This document shows, piece by piece, positions 1-6,772 of a stretch of 13,818 nt of DNA. This stretch comes from Clostridia bacterium (GTDB lineage Bacteria; Bacillota; Clostridia; Saccharofermentanales; Saccharofermentanaceae). The notes beneath the pieces were generated by a model. The model saw nothing but the letters and a program-made list of their open reading frames with translations, made no database searches and had not been told where the DNA came from. The stretch lies in assembly GCA_017881645.1 (NCBI GenBank), contig JADGQQ010000010.1, forward strand, positions 1 to 13,818. The letters run 5' to 3'. Each line of letters starts with the position of its first letter. The stretch's first letter is position 1. The position numbers and the translations under genes were made by a program.

Positions 1-151
1 GACCACCCAGAATCAGTCGGGTCGAGTCAGCTTTCGGGTCGCAGCCGACGATCATAATTTTCTTGCCCATTTCGGCCAGACCGGCATTCAGGTTCTGCGT
101 CGTGGTCGACTTGCCGATTCCGCCTTTACCATAGATAGCTACCTGTCTCAT
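1..151 (-). CDS. nifH: Nitrogenase iron protein NifH, N-terminal 50 residues (partial, runs off the left edge)
   Basis: This is the start of dinitrogenase reductase, the homodimeric 4Fe-4S ATPase that passes electrons to the nitrogenase catalytic component. It begins MRQVAIYGKGGIGKSTTTQN, the diagnostic NifH N-terminus. The P-loop GKGGIGKS is at residues 8-15, and the GCDPKADSTR segment at residues 36-45 contains the switch I aspartate. The cysteines that bind the cluster lie beyond the window. The ATG at 149-151 follows a very strong Shine-Dalgarno, GAAGGAGG, at about 159-166. The fragment fits true NifH better than BchL, ChlL or CfbC. Whether it serves a Mo, V or Fe-only enzyme, or a nitrogenase-like group IV system, cannot be decided from 50 residues, although the adjacent AnfO-like gene makes Fe-only nitrogenase worth considering. 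It has its own promoter and a structured leader. Confidence 0.95.
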   Translation of the reverse strand, partial: MRQVAIYGKGGIGKSTTTQNLNAGLAEMGKKIMIVGCDPKADSTRLILGG

Positions 152-171
152 TTTGTAACCTCCTTCAGAAT

Positions 172-231
172 AAAAAAGAAGCCCCTCCGTCATCCTGAGC
201 GCTGCGCGCTCCGAGTCGGGAAAGACTTCTT
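172..231 (-). terminator. Terminator-like hairpin in the nifH leader, candidate attenuator
   Basis: Read on the minus strand, bases 231-219 (AAGAAGTCTTTCC) pair with 188-176 (GGAGGGGCTTCTT). This is a continuous 13-bp stem with three G-U wobbles. Inside it a second hairpin, GAGCGC-GCA-GCGCTC, occupies 211-197. The stem is followed by a T-run at 177-172, partly shared with the stem base. It ends only 5-6 nt before the nifH Shine-Dalgarno (about 159-166) and lies about 55-115 nt after the predicted transcription start. A terminator placed between promoter and gene suggests conditional termination. The sensing element is not identified. Confidence 0.65.
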
Positions 232-242
232 TGCCTTGATTG

Positions 243-280
243 AGGGAATGTCACTTCGGGTTGGCCCGTTTGTGGTCCCT
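243..280 (-). promoter_or_regulatory. Stem-loop in the 5' part of the nifH leader, class unknown
   Basis: On the minus strand the transcript can form a hairpin with an outer AGGGA/TCCCT stem (280-276 with 247-243), a CAC/GTG stem, and an apical CGGG-CCAA-CCCG stem-loop (268-257), separated by small internal loops. It lies just after the predicted start and before the terminator-like hairpin, where an aptamer or antiterminator would be expected. I do not recognise a known riboswitch. There is no T-box AGGGTGG-ACC core. An ANTAR-type regulator target is conceivable for a nitrogen gene, but the loops do not clearly match. Confidence 0.4.
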
Positions 281-292
281 GCTGATAGGACT

Positions 293-321
293 ATTCTAAC
301 GGGCATGAAAAATGATCACAA
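293..321 (-). promoter_or_regulatory. Predicted sigma-70-type promoter of nifH
   Basis: On the minus strand there is a -35 box TTGTGA (321-316), a 17-bp spacer and a -10 box TAGAAT (298-293), matching consensus at 4/6 and 5/6 positions. Transcription would start near 286, giving a leader of about 135 nt before the nifH ATG at 151. It lies after the anfO terminator, so nifH appears to be its own transcription unit. No sigma-54 GG-N10-GC element was seen in the spacer. Confidence 0.6.
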
Positions 322-410
322 TGAACGAATTTGTGGAGATTTACATAAAATTCCAAAGATCATTTATGCAGATTGCGGTGGTAAAAGACTGCGAATACTG
401 TAAGATGCAC

Positions 411-437
411 AAAAAAGCACAGGGATTCCTGTGCTTT
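411..437 (-). terminator. Rho-independent terminator after anfO
   Basis: On the minus strand there is a perfect 10-bp stem, AAAGCACAGG (437-428) with CCTGTGCTTT (423-414), closing a 4-nt AATC loop and running straight into a six-T tract (416-411). It begins about 38 bp after the anfO stop. This is the first strong terminator found downstream of fabH and probably ends the whole minus-strand run. No T-run follows on the plus strand. Confidence 0.9.
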
Positions 438-474
438 ATGCATGAATAAAAATGTGTCGGATGAACCATGCGGG

Positions 475-1149
475 TTATGCGTCACACGTCTTATGTGAAA
501 TCGTCAGTTTGTATGTATTCGGTCCGGTTTTTTCACTTTCCATCACAAGATCCATACCCGGCAGCTCCGTCTCGAGCCACGGCGGCTCATGATCACACAG
601 GATCGAAAGCTCCACGAAGGGGGTCTCAGACAGGAACGGGCGAAGGACTTTCTTGGTGGACATCATCGGGTCGCATTTCTGCACTTCCTTCAGATCAATC
701 GAATAATATCCGGGCGTCCCGCCCTGCTTTGGTGTCATAACGGCCTTCTGCCGTTCGTCATTCATCGCAGCTGCATCCTGCGCGGACGTCGGATTTTCGA
801 ATTTCAGCACATCCTCATCGGCCTCCAGTTCTTCGAACAACTCATCAAAAAACGCATCGCTGATGCCTTCCGATTCACAAATCAGAAATCCGGACCGGTT
901 CAGCGCCGAGTAGGGCGCTCCGGAAATTTCGGAACCGAGAATCACCTTCAGTTCGCCAAGCTCATCTGCGATGGCTTCTCCGAGCAGACGCAGATCATGC
1001 GGATTGTCGCGCGGAAAGTCATCACAGGAGAAAACCGATGTCTCTTCCCATTCCTCATCCGTTCTTTCATAGGTTACAACTGAAACAGCTTTGACCAGAG
1101 TCGTCGGTGCCCCCAGAACATCCGATAAAACGGCAATTTTCTTCTCCAT
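475..1149 (-). CDS. anfO: AnfO-family protein (Fe-only nitrogenase accessory protein)
   Basis: A 224-residue soluble, acidic protein without signal peptide or membrane segment. I assign it to the AnfO family from remembered family features. These are an N-terminal MEKKIAVLSD strand, a middle block LGELKVILGSEISGAPYSAL (residues 64-83) followed by a GF and an SEG turn, and a conserved C-terminal half with PGYYSIDLKEVQ (146-157), STKKVLRPFL (164-173) and CDHEPPWLE (185-193). Family members are encoded with Fe-only nitrogenase and assist its assembly or activity; the exact role is not well defined. An acidic, poorly conserved stretch spans residues 96-135. The ATG has an AGGAGG eight bases upstream. 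It sits 60 bp after the ABC exporter gene with no visible terminator between, and one gene before nifH, which supports the call by context. A profile search against the AnfO family would settle it. Confidence 0.78.
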   Translation of the reverse strand: MEKKIAVLSDVLGAPTTLVKAVSVVTYERTDEEWEETSVFSCDDFPRDNPHDLRLLGEAIADELGELKVILGSEISGAPYSALNRSGFLICESEGISDAFFDELFEELEADEDVLKFENPTSAQDAAAMNDERQKAVMTPKQGGTPGYYSIDLKEVQKCDPMMSTKKVLRPFLSETPFVELSILCDHEPPWLETELPGMDLVMESEKTGPNTYKLTISHKTCDA

Positions 1150-1209
1150 ATCATTGTCCTCCTGAAGTCATCTCTGCTATGTCATGTCCGTTATATTCTT
1201 TTAGATAAA

Positions 1210-3027
1210 TCATGCCTGATGCGCAAACTGGCTGATATACAATTCGAAATAAAATCCCTTCGCCGCCAGCAAGGCCGGATGGGTTCCCTTCTCTATTATT
1301 TGACCATCTTTTACAACAAGAATCAAGTCCGCTTCACGAATGGTCGACAGCCGGTGCGCGATGACAAAACTGGTCCGCTCTTTCATCAGAAGTGCAAATG
1401 CCTCCTGAATGCGGATTTCCGTCACCGTGTCGACCGAACTGGTCGCTTCATCGAGAATCAGCATCGGCGGATTCGCAATCATGGCGCGCGCAATCGTCAG
1501 CAGCTGCTTCTGTCCCTGTGAAAAATTACCGCCGTCATCGGAAATAACCGTGTCATACCCTTCGGGAAGCCGCTTGATAAATCCATGCGCATGAACGGCT
1601 TTGGCCGCCGCGACGATCTGCTCCTGTGTCGCTCCCGGTTTCCCGTACACAAGATTCTCCCGGACGGTCCCGGCAAAAAGCCACGTGTCCTGCAGCACCA
1701 TGCCGAACGAACGGCGGAGACTTTTTCGTGTAATCCGTCTTGTATCCGTTCCGTCCAGGCGGATCATGCCGCTCTGCGGCTCATAGAAGCGCATCAGAAG
1801 GTTGATAACCGTCGTTTTACCGGCACCGGTCGGACCGACAATGGCAATGCGCTGTCCGGGCTGCACATGTACGGAAAAGTCCCGGATCACCGGCCGCCCG
1901 GGCTCATAGGAAAAAGAAACATGCGAGAATTCGATTTCACCGCGCACCGTTTCCATCAGCAGGTCACAGGCATCCGCCGGATCCGGCTCCTCCTCCGGCA
2001 GATCCATAATTTCAAACACGCGCTGAGCCGAAGCAAAAGCCGCCATCACCTGCGACGAAATATTCGTCAGATCATTCAGCGGCCGTGAAAACTGCGTCCA
2101 GTACGTCAGGAATCCTGCAATCTGTCCGATCGACAGTCCGCCGGCCATCCAGCCGAAAACGCCGATCAGAATATACGCGATATAATTCACCAGGCGGGTT
2201 GTCGGGTTCGGCAGGGACGAGACGAACTGTGCTTTCTGCCCGACCGTATAGAGCTTGCTGTTGATCCCGTCAAAGACAGTCTGGTCCGCCCGTTCGTGTC
2301 CGAACGCCTTGACCTCGCGCTGTCCGGAAAAGGTCTCCTCGACCACACCGTTGATCTGTCCGATATACATCTGCTGCTTCCGGAAATACTTCCCGGTCAT
2401 CCGCGCAATCCAGGACGCCAGAAGAAACGTGAGAACCGCCGACGGAAGAACGATCAGCGTCATCCGCCAGCTCAGATACAGCATGACGGCCATCGTCCCG
2501 ACGATCGAGATAGCGCCCGAAAACAACTGCACCAGACCCTGCAGAAGACCGTCGGAAATGGCATCGATATCATTGACGAACCGCGAAATAACATCGCCGT
2601 GCGAAGACCGGTCGAAAAACCGGAGCGGCATTTTGCCGATGCGGGCGAACCCGTCTTTTCGAAGGAGCGCGGCCGTCCGTGCCGCAACAATATTGGAAGT
2701 ATAGATCATCATCCACGAGAAAAAGGCGCTGCACAGATAGAACCCGAGCAGCATCCCCGTGATCTGCATCACAATGCCGAGACGGACCTGCCCTTTACCG
2801 ATCATGGCGTCTATCGCTTTTCCCATGAAAAACGGGGCGGCAATGTCCAGTGAGCAGCCGAGAAGCGCAAAAAGAAGGATAAGAAAGATCTTCACTCTCT
2901 GCCGCCCTGCATAGCCCAGAATGCGCGACAGGAGCCTCCAGGACGGCTTTACCGGGGCCTGCCCCAGTTTCCCGGCATCCGGTGCGAGGTTCCTCATGCC
3001 CGGAAGCATCGATGTGGCACGCGGCAT
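1210..3027 (-). CDS. ABC exporter half-transporter, canonical-ATPase subunit of a heterodimer
   Basis: A 605-residue fusion of an ABC type-1 membrane domain (about residues 35-335, six hydrophobic segments) and an ATP-binding domain (about 365-600). The nucleotide-binding domain has Walker A GPTGAGKT (398-405), a Q-loop GMVLQD (442-447), Walker B LILDEA with catalytic Glu527, and the switch His558 in VIAHRLST. Its signature is FSQGQ (502-506) rather than LSGGQ. Intact Walker B and His with a degenerate signature is the pattern of the TM288/LmrD-type subunit, whose partner supplies the complementary motifs. It starts 2 bp after the upstream partner's stop codon. The ATG at 3027 follows GAGGAGG; a longer in-frame reading to 3174 would overlap the partner gene and was not used. 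The substrate is unknown: drug, peptide or lipid export are all possible. It follows the lipid genes, so lipid or lysolipid handling is a reasonable but unproven guess. Confidence 0.9.
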   Translation of the reverse strand: MPRATSMLPGMRNLAPDAGKLGQAPVKPSWRLLSRILGYAGRQRVKIFLILLFALLGCSLDIAAPFFMGKAIDAMIGKGQVRLGIVMQITGMLLGFYLCSAFFSWMMIYTSNIVAARTAALLRKDGFARIGKMPLRFFDRSSHGDVISRFVNDIDAISDGLLQGLVQLFSGAISIVGTMAVMLYLSWRMTLIVLPSAVLTFLLASWIARMTGKYFRKQQMYIGQINGVVEETFSGQREVKAFGHERADQTVFDGINSKLYTVGQKAQFVSSLPNPTTRLVNYIAYILIGVFGWMAGGLSIGQIAGFLTYWTQFSRPLNDLTNISSQVMAAFASAQRVFEIMDLPEEEPDPADACDLLMETVRGEIEFSHVSFSYEPGRPVIRDFSVHVQPGQRIAIVGPTGAGKTTVINLLMRFYEPQSGMIRLDGTDTRRITRKSLRRSFGMVLQDTWLFAGTVRENLVYGKPGATQEQIVAAAKAVHAHGFIKRLPEGYDTVISDDGGNFSQGQKQLLTIARAMIANPPMLILDEATSSVDTVTEIRIQEAFALLMKERTSFVIAHRLSTIREADLILVVKDGQIIEKGTHPALLAAKGFYFELYISQFAHQA

Positions 3028-3028
3028 G

Positions 3029-4822
3029 TTACCCCACCTCCTCTTCCGACATCTGTGACAGCACAATCGATCGATAGGTCTCACAGCCTGCCATGAGTTC
3101 CCGGTGCGACCCGAGTCCCGTCTGCATGCCGTCGTCAAGAACAAGAATCTGGTCGGCTCCCCGGATCGATGCAATCCGCTGTGAGACGATCACCACGGTC
3201 ATGTCCGTCGATTTCCGAAGCGATGCAAGAGCATCCCGCAGCCGCGCCTCCGTTGCGAAATCGAGTGCCGACGCCGCGTCGTCCAGAAGCAGAATCGAAG
3301 GCCTGCGCACGAGGGCGCGCGCAATGGACAGGCGCTGCTTTTGTCCGCCCGAGAGATTTTTGCCGTCCCGTTCGATCCGGGCCCCGTACTTTTCCGGCAT
3401 CGCTTCGATAAAATCCGCAGCCTGTGCGGCCCGGCAGGCTTCCTTCAATTCGTCATCACCTGCATCCGGGTCGCCCCAGCGCAGATTCTGCGCGACCGTC
3501 CCGGAGAAAAGCCGCGGATTCTGAAATACACAGCCCAGATTTTTGCGTATAGTGCGCGCGGAAAGCGTTTTCGCATCGCATCCCGAAAAACAGATCGTTC
3601 CCGACTGCTCTTCGTAAAAGCGCGCAATCAGCGACAGCACGGTTGTTTTCCCCGAACCGGTACCCCCGATGATGCCGAGTACGCTGCCCTGCGGTACGGA
3701 AAAATGAATGTCCGTCAGCGCATTTTTCTCCGGGTCGTTTTCCGGGTTTTCCACATACGAGAAATGAACGCCTTCAAAAGAAATCGCCGGTGCGCCGGGG
3801 TTTTTGCAGAATATTTCGGCGGGCGTCCCGACCGCTCCGGTCACCGTCATCTCACCGGCTTCTTCGGTCTCCACGGAGGGAGCCATCGCGAAGACTTCAT
3901 TGACGCGCCGAAGCGACGCCATCGCCCGTGTGAAAATGACCACCAGATTCGCGACGGCAATCAGTGCCGTCAGGATCTGCGCAATATAATTGATGAACGC
4001 AATGATCTGACCGGTCGACATGCCGCCGCTGTTGATGCGGATGCCTCCGAACCAGAGAATCGCGCAGATGACAAGATTCATAATCAGTCCGGTCAGCGGA
4101 TTCATCAGGGAAGCAATTCTTGTGACGCGGATCACGCTCGAGGCATGCGCGTCCGCAACTTTCACGAAACGTTCCGTTTCGACCGACGCGCGCGCAAAAG
4201 CACGTATGACGCGTACCCCCGAAAAGTTCTCCCTTACGACACCGGCCACATCGTCGAGCCGCTTCTGCACCTGTGCATACAGCGGAAACGCAGTCAGCAT
4301 AAGCACGGACAGCACCAGGATAAATGAACCTACGCCGATCCAGATCACAACAGATAACGGCGCGTCCAGCATCATCGCTGCCACAATACATCCGATGCTG
4401 ACAAAAGGGGCGCGGAAAATCAGACGGATCAGCATGGATACGGCAACCTGCAGCTGGTTTATGTCATTCGTGACCCGCGTCGTCAGCGTGTCCGTTCCCA
4501 TCGCATCGAGATCCGCAAAGGATAAATGATTTACATGGGAAAAAATCGCGCTGCGCACACGCGTACCGAATCCCTGCGACGCGACGGACGCAGAGTACTG
4601 GCAGATAATAGCGCTCCCGAAACCAATCAGAATGATGATAAGCATACGGAGTCCCGTATGCAGAATATACGTCCGGTCATGATGCAGAATGCCGATATCA
4701 ATGATATTCGCCATCATCATCGGCAGCGTCAGCTCAAGAATCGCTTCCAGAAGCTTAAACGACGGCCCGACAATAAACTGCTTCCGATAGGGGCGCAGGT
4801 AGGGGAAAAGGTATTTGAGCAT
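3029..4822 (-). CDS. ABC exporter half-transporter, degenerate-ATPase subunit of a heterodimer
   Basis: A 597-residue membrane-plus-ATPase half exporter. Hydrophobic segments lie near residues 20-45, 60-80, 135-185 and 245-300. The ATPase domain begins near 345, with Walker A GGTGSGKT (386-393), signature LSGGQ (490-494) and Walker B ILLLDD (510-515). The catalytic glutamate after Walker B is Asp515, and the switch histidine is Gln548 (VSQRI). These are the replacements seen in the TM287/LmrC-type subunit of heterodimeric exporters. With the downstream gene it should form one hydrolytic and one degenerate ATP site. A short charged insert (about 357-367, PENDPEKN) lies near the start of the ATPase domain. 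The start is taken as the ATG at 4820-4822, behind GGGAGG with a short 4-nt spacing. A TTG at 4834 is in frame but overlaps that ribosome-binding site. It follows accDA by 68 bp. Confidence 0.9.
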   Translation of the reverse strand: MLKYLFPYLRPYRKQFIVGPSFKLLEAILELTLPMMMANIIDIGILHHDRTYILHTGLRMLIIILIGFGSAIICQYSASVASQGFGTRVRSAIFSHVNHLSFADLDAMGTDTLTTRVTNDINQLQVAVSMLIRLIFRAPFVSIGCIVAAMMLDAPLSVVIWIGVGSFILVLSVLMLTAFPLYAQVQKRLDDVAGVVRENFSGVRVIRAFARASVETERFVKVADAHASSVIRVTRIASLMNPLTGLIMNLVICAILWFGGIRINSGGMSTGQIIAFINYIAQILTALIAVANLVVIFTRAMASLRRVNEVFAMAPSVETEEAGEMTVTGAVGTPAEIFCKNPGAPAISFEGVHFSYVENPENDPEKNALTDIHFSVPQGSVLGIIGGTGSGKTTVLSLIARFYEEQSGTICFSGCDAKTLSARTIRKNLGCVFQNPRLFSGTVAQNLRWGDPDAGDDELKEACRAAQAADFIEAMPEKYGARIERDGKNLSGGQKQRLSIARALVRRPSILLLDDAASALDFATEARLRDALASLRKSTDMTVVIVSQRIASIRGADQILVLDDGMQTGLGSHRELMAGCETYRSIVLSQMSEEEVG

Positions 4823-4850
4823 GAGTCCTCCCAAGAGAAAACGTCTTTCA

Positions 4851-4867
4851 AAAAGGAGATTTCCTTT
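4851..4867 (-). terminator. Weak possible terminator between accDA and the ABC genes
   Basis: On the minus strand a 6-bp AT-rich stem, AAAGGA-AATC-TCCTTT, is followed by two further T residues, in the 68-bp gap after accDA. The stem is short and low in GC, so at best it would reduce read-through from the fatty-acid genes into the exporter genes. It may be chance. Confidence 0.25.
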
Positions 4868-4890
4868 GTCTCATCCTACCATAAAACAGA

Positions 4891-6678
4891 TCAGCTGCAA
4901 TCGCCGATCCGGCGGAACCGCTGGTAGCGTGCTTCCAAAGCCGCCGCACGGTCCGCTGCAAAAGACTTGCAGATCCGGTCCGTGGCATCGGACAGATACA
5001 TTTTCAGCGTCTCGGCCATTTTCTCGGAATCCGCGTGAGCTCCGCCCTTGGGTTCGGCCAGAATCACATCGCATATTTTCATATCTACAAGATCATATGC
5101 CGTAATGTGCGCCGTATCCGCAGCTTCATTTTCGCGTGTCGGGTCTTTCCAGATCAGTGACGCAAAGCCTCTGGGGGAAATAACCGAATAAATTGCGTTG
5201 GAAACCATGGCCAGCTCGTCGCAGACAGCGATGCCGAGAGCGCCTCCGCTGCCGCCTTCGCCCAGCACGATACTGATGACCGGCACGGTGAGGGGCATCA
5301 TTTCAAGGAGATTCCTGGCGATGGCCTCGCCCTGTCCGCGTTCTTCCGCAGCAACGCCGCAATAGGCGCCGGGCGTGTCCACAAACGTAATGACGGGCCG
5401 GCCGAATTTCTCCGCCTGCTTCATAGCGCGAAGCGCTTTCCGGTAGCCTTCCGGATGCGGCATGCCATAGTTGCACGCCTGGTTCTCGAGAAGGCCTTTG
5501 CCTTTTCTGTGTCCGATAATCGTCACAGCACGTCCGTTCAGACGGCCGATACCGGTATACATCGCCGGGTCGTCGCCGACATTCCGGTCGCCGTGTGTCT
5601 CATGCATATCCGTGAAAATCATCGGAAGATAGTCCATCAGCGTGGGTCTTTCGCGATTGCGGATAATAGAAAGACACTCCGACCCCGAGCTCCGGTGCTC
5701 CGGAAGAGGCGGAAGTGTCCCGTGTGCGGAAGATTTTTTCCGTGTTTCGGACGGTTTCTTTTCACAGTGAATCGCCAGAAGGTCAATGAGCTTCTGCCGC
5801 ATCTCGCTTCTCGGTGCAATCATATCCAGGAATCCGTGCTTCATGATGAATTCGGCGCGCTGGAAATCGTCCGGGAGCGCCTGCGCGATCGTGCCTTCGA
5901 TGACGCGGCGGCCGGCAAACCCGATCAGCGTGCCCGGTTCGGAAAGGATGATATCGCCGAGCGAGGCAAAGCTCGCCGTAACGCCGCCCGTCGTGGGGTC
6001 GGTCATAATGGACAGGAACAGAAGACCGGCGCTGTGATGACGCTCCACGGCCGCGGATGTTTTGGCCATCTGCATCAGGGAGACGATCCCCTCCTGCATA
6101 CGCGCTCCGCCGGAAGAAGAAAACAGCAGTACCGGAAGTTTTTGTTTTGTGGCTTCTTCAAAAAGCCGCGTTATTTTCTCGCCGACCGCGGATCCCATGG
6201 ACCCCATCAGGAAGTTCGAGTCCATTGCGCCGATCATGCAGGCGAATCCGCCGACGGCGGCTTTACCGGCAATAACGGCTTCCGTCATGCCGGTTTTTTC
6301 GCGCAGTTTGCTCAGACGATGTTCATAGCGGGGGAAGGAGATCGGGTCTTTCCCGAAAAGCGTTGCCCATAGTTCTTCAAAAGAACCCGGATCCACCGTC
6401 ATATCGATACGTTCTTTGGCATTAACACGGAAACAGTGTCCGCAGTGCAGGCAAACGCTGCGATTTCCTTCGAAATCTTCACGGAGCATGACGCCCTGGC
6501 ACGAAGGACAGCGAATCCAAAGATCATCCGGAATCGGCATCAGATAACTGAAACGGTCCTTTATGCCTGCAAGACCTGCATCCGCGGGCCCGGCCGATTT
6601 ATCCGCCGTCTCCTGCTCTTCCAGATATTTTTGATCCGCCTCCAGGCGGGCTCTCATTTGCGAAAAAGTGTCATCCAT
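4891..6678 (-). CDS. accDA: Fused acetyl-CoA carboxylase carboxyltransferase, beta and alpha subunits (AccD-AccA)
   Basis: A 595-residue protein that transfers the carboxyl group from carboxybiotin on AccB to acetyl-CoA, giving malonyl-CoA. Both carboxyltransferase subunits are in one frame. The AccD part (about 1-300) has the zinc ribbon C57-x2-C60-x15-C76-x2-C79, SSSGGARMQEG (187-197), TTGGVTASFASLGD (229-242) and IGFAGRRVIEGT. A polar linker (about 300-345) leads to the AccA part (about 345-595) with GHRKGK (389-394), YGMPHPEGYRKALR (404-417), DTPGAYCG (434-441) and LGEGGSGGALG (472-482). Compared with free-standing AccA the N-terminal helical region is largely missing. The usual SVISPEG loop reads SVISPRG (498-504). 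The ATG at 6678 follows AAAGGAG with 8-nt spacing; the longer frame to 6888 overlaps accC and has no support. It lies 94 bp after accC, the largest gap in the run. Confidence 0.95.
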   Translation of the reverse strand: MDDTFSQMRARLEADQKYLEEQETADKSAGPADAGLAGIKDRFSYLMPIPDDLWIRCPSCQGVMLREDFEGNRSVCLHCGHCFRVNAKERIDMTVDPGSFEELWATLFGKDPISFPRYEHRLSKLREKTGMTEAVIAGKAAVGGFACMIGAMDSNFLMGSMGSAVGEKITRLFEEATKQKLPVLLFSSSGGARMQEGIVSLMQMAKTSAAVERHHSAGLLFLSIMTDPTTGGVTASFASLGDIILSEPGTLIGFAGRRVIEGTIAQALPDDFQRAEFIMKHGFLDMIAPRSEMRQKLIDLLAIHCEKKPSETRKKSSAHGTLPPLPEHRSSGSECLSIIRNRERPTLMDYLPMIFTDMHETHGDRNVGDDPAMYTGIGRLNGRAVTIIGHRKGKGLLENQACNYGMPHPEGYRKALRAMKQAEKFGRPVITFVDTPGAYCGVAAEERGQGEAIARNLLEMMPLTVPVISIVLGEGGSGGALGIAVCDELAMVSNAIYSVISPRGFASLIWKDPTRENEAADTAHITAYDLVDMKICDVILAEPKGGAHADSEKMAETLKMYLSDATDRICKSFAADRAAALEARYQRFRRIGDCS

Positions 6679-6700
6679 AGTAGACGCTCCTTTTGTAAGT

Positions 6701-6758
6701 ACCGGGCACATCCTTTGTCCGGAAAATGCCTGAAACCGCCTGTTTCTCTTGTGCCGGT
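6701..6758 (-). promoter_or_regulatory. Structured intercistronic element between accC and accDA
   Basis: On the minus strand ACCGGCACA (6758-6750) pairs with TGTGCCCGGT (6710-6701), nine pairs with one bulged C. The pair encloses a perfect GAAAC-AGGCG-GTTTC hairpin (6746-6732) and a short TCC/GGA hairpin (6723-6711). The element fills most of the 94-bp gap and ends about 10 nt before the accDA ribosome-binding site. No T-run follows, so it is not a terminator. It could affect accDA translation or mRNA processing. This is inference from pairing only. Confidence 0.45.
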
Positions 6759-6772
6759 TACGATTTCTCCGG

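Noticed and set aside
172..286. T-box or other known riboswitch upstream of nifH
   Set aside because: No T-box AGGGTGG-ACC core or other riboswitch signature that I know could be found; only generic stem-loops and a terminator are supported.
275..291. Alternative hairpin GTCCT/AGGGAC at the very start of the nifH leader, which would compete with the 243-280 stem
   Set aside because: Its 5' arm (287-291) lies at or upstream of the predicted transcription start, so it would mostly not be in the RNA.
152..474. Sigma-54 (NifA-type) promoter for nifH
   Set aside because: No GG-N10-GC element in the spacer; a sigma-70-type promoter with a 17-bp spacer fits better.
468..1083. Plus-strand open frames opposite anfO
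   Set aside because: The minus-strand frame has a strong ribosome-binding site, family blocks and a terminator; the plus-strand products show none of these.
3341..4327. 328-codon plus-strand open frame opposite the ABC gene
   Set aside because: It is antisense to an ABC gene with complete motifs; the product is Arg-rich without family resemblance and has no good ribosome-binding site.
4823..4834. TTG start adding four residues to the first ABC gene
   Set aside because: The TTG codon overlaps the GGGAGG that serves the ATG at 4822, and has no ribosome-binding site of its own.
5455..6372. 305-codon plus-strand open frame opposite accDA
   Set aside because: It is antisense to conserved AccD and AccA motifs, and its composition is typical of a shadow frame.
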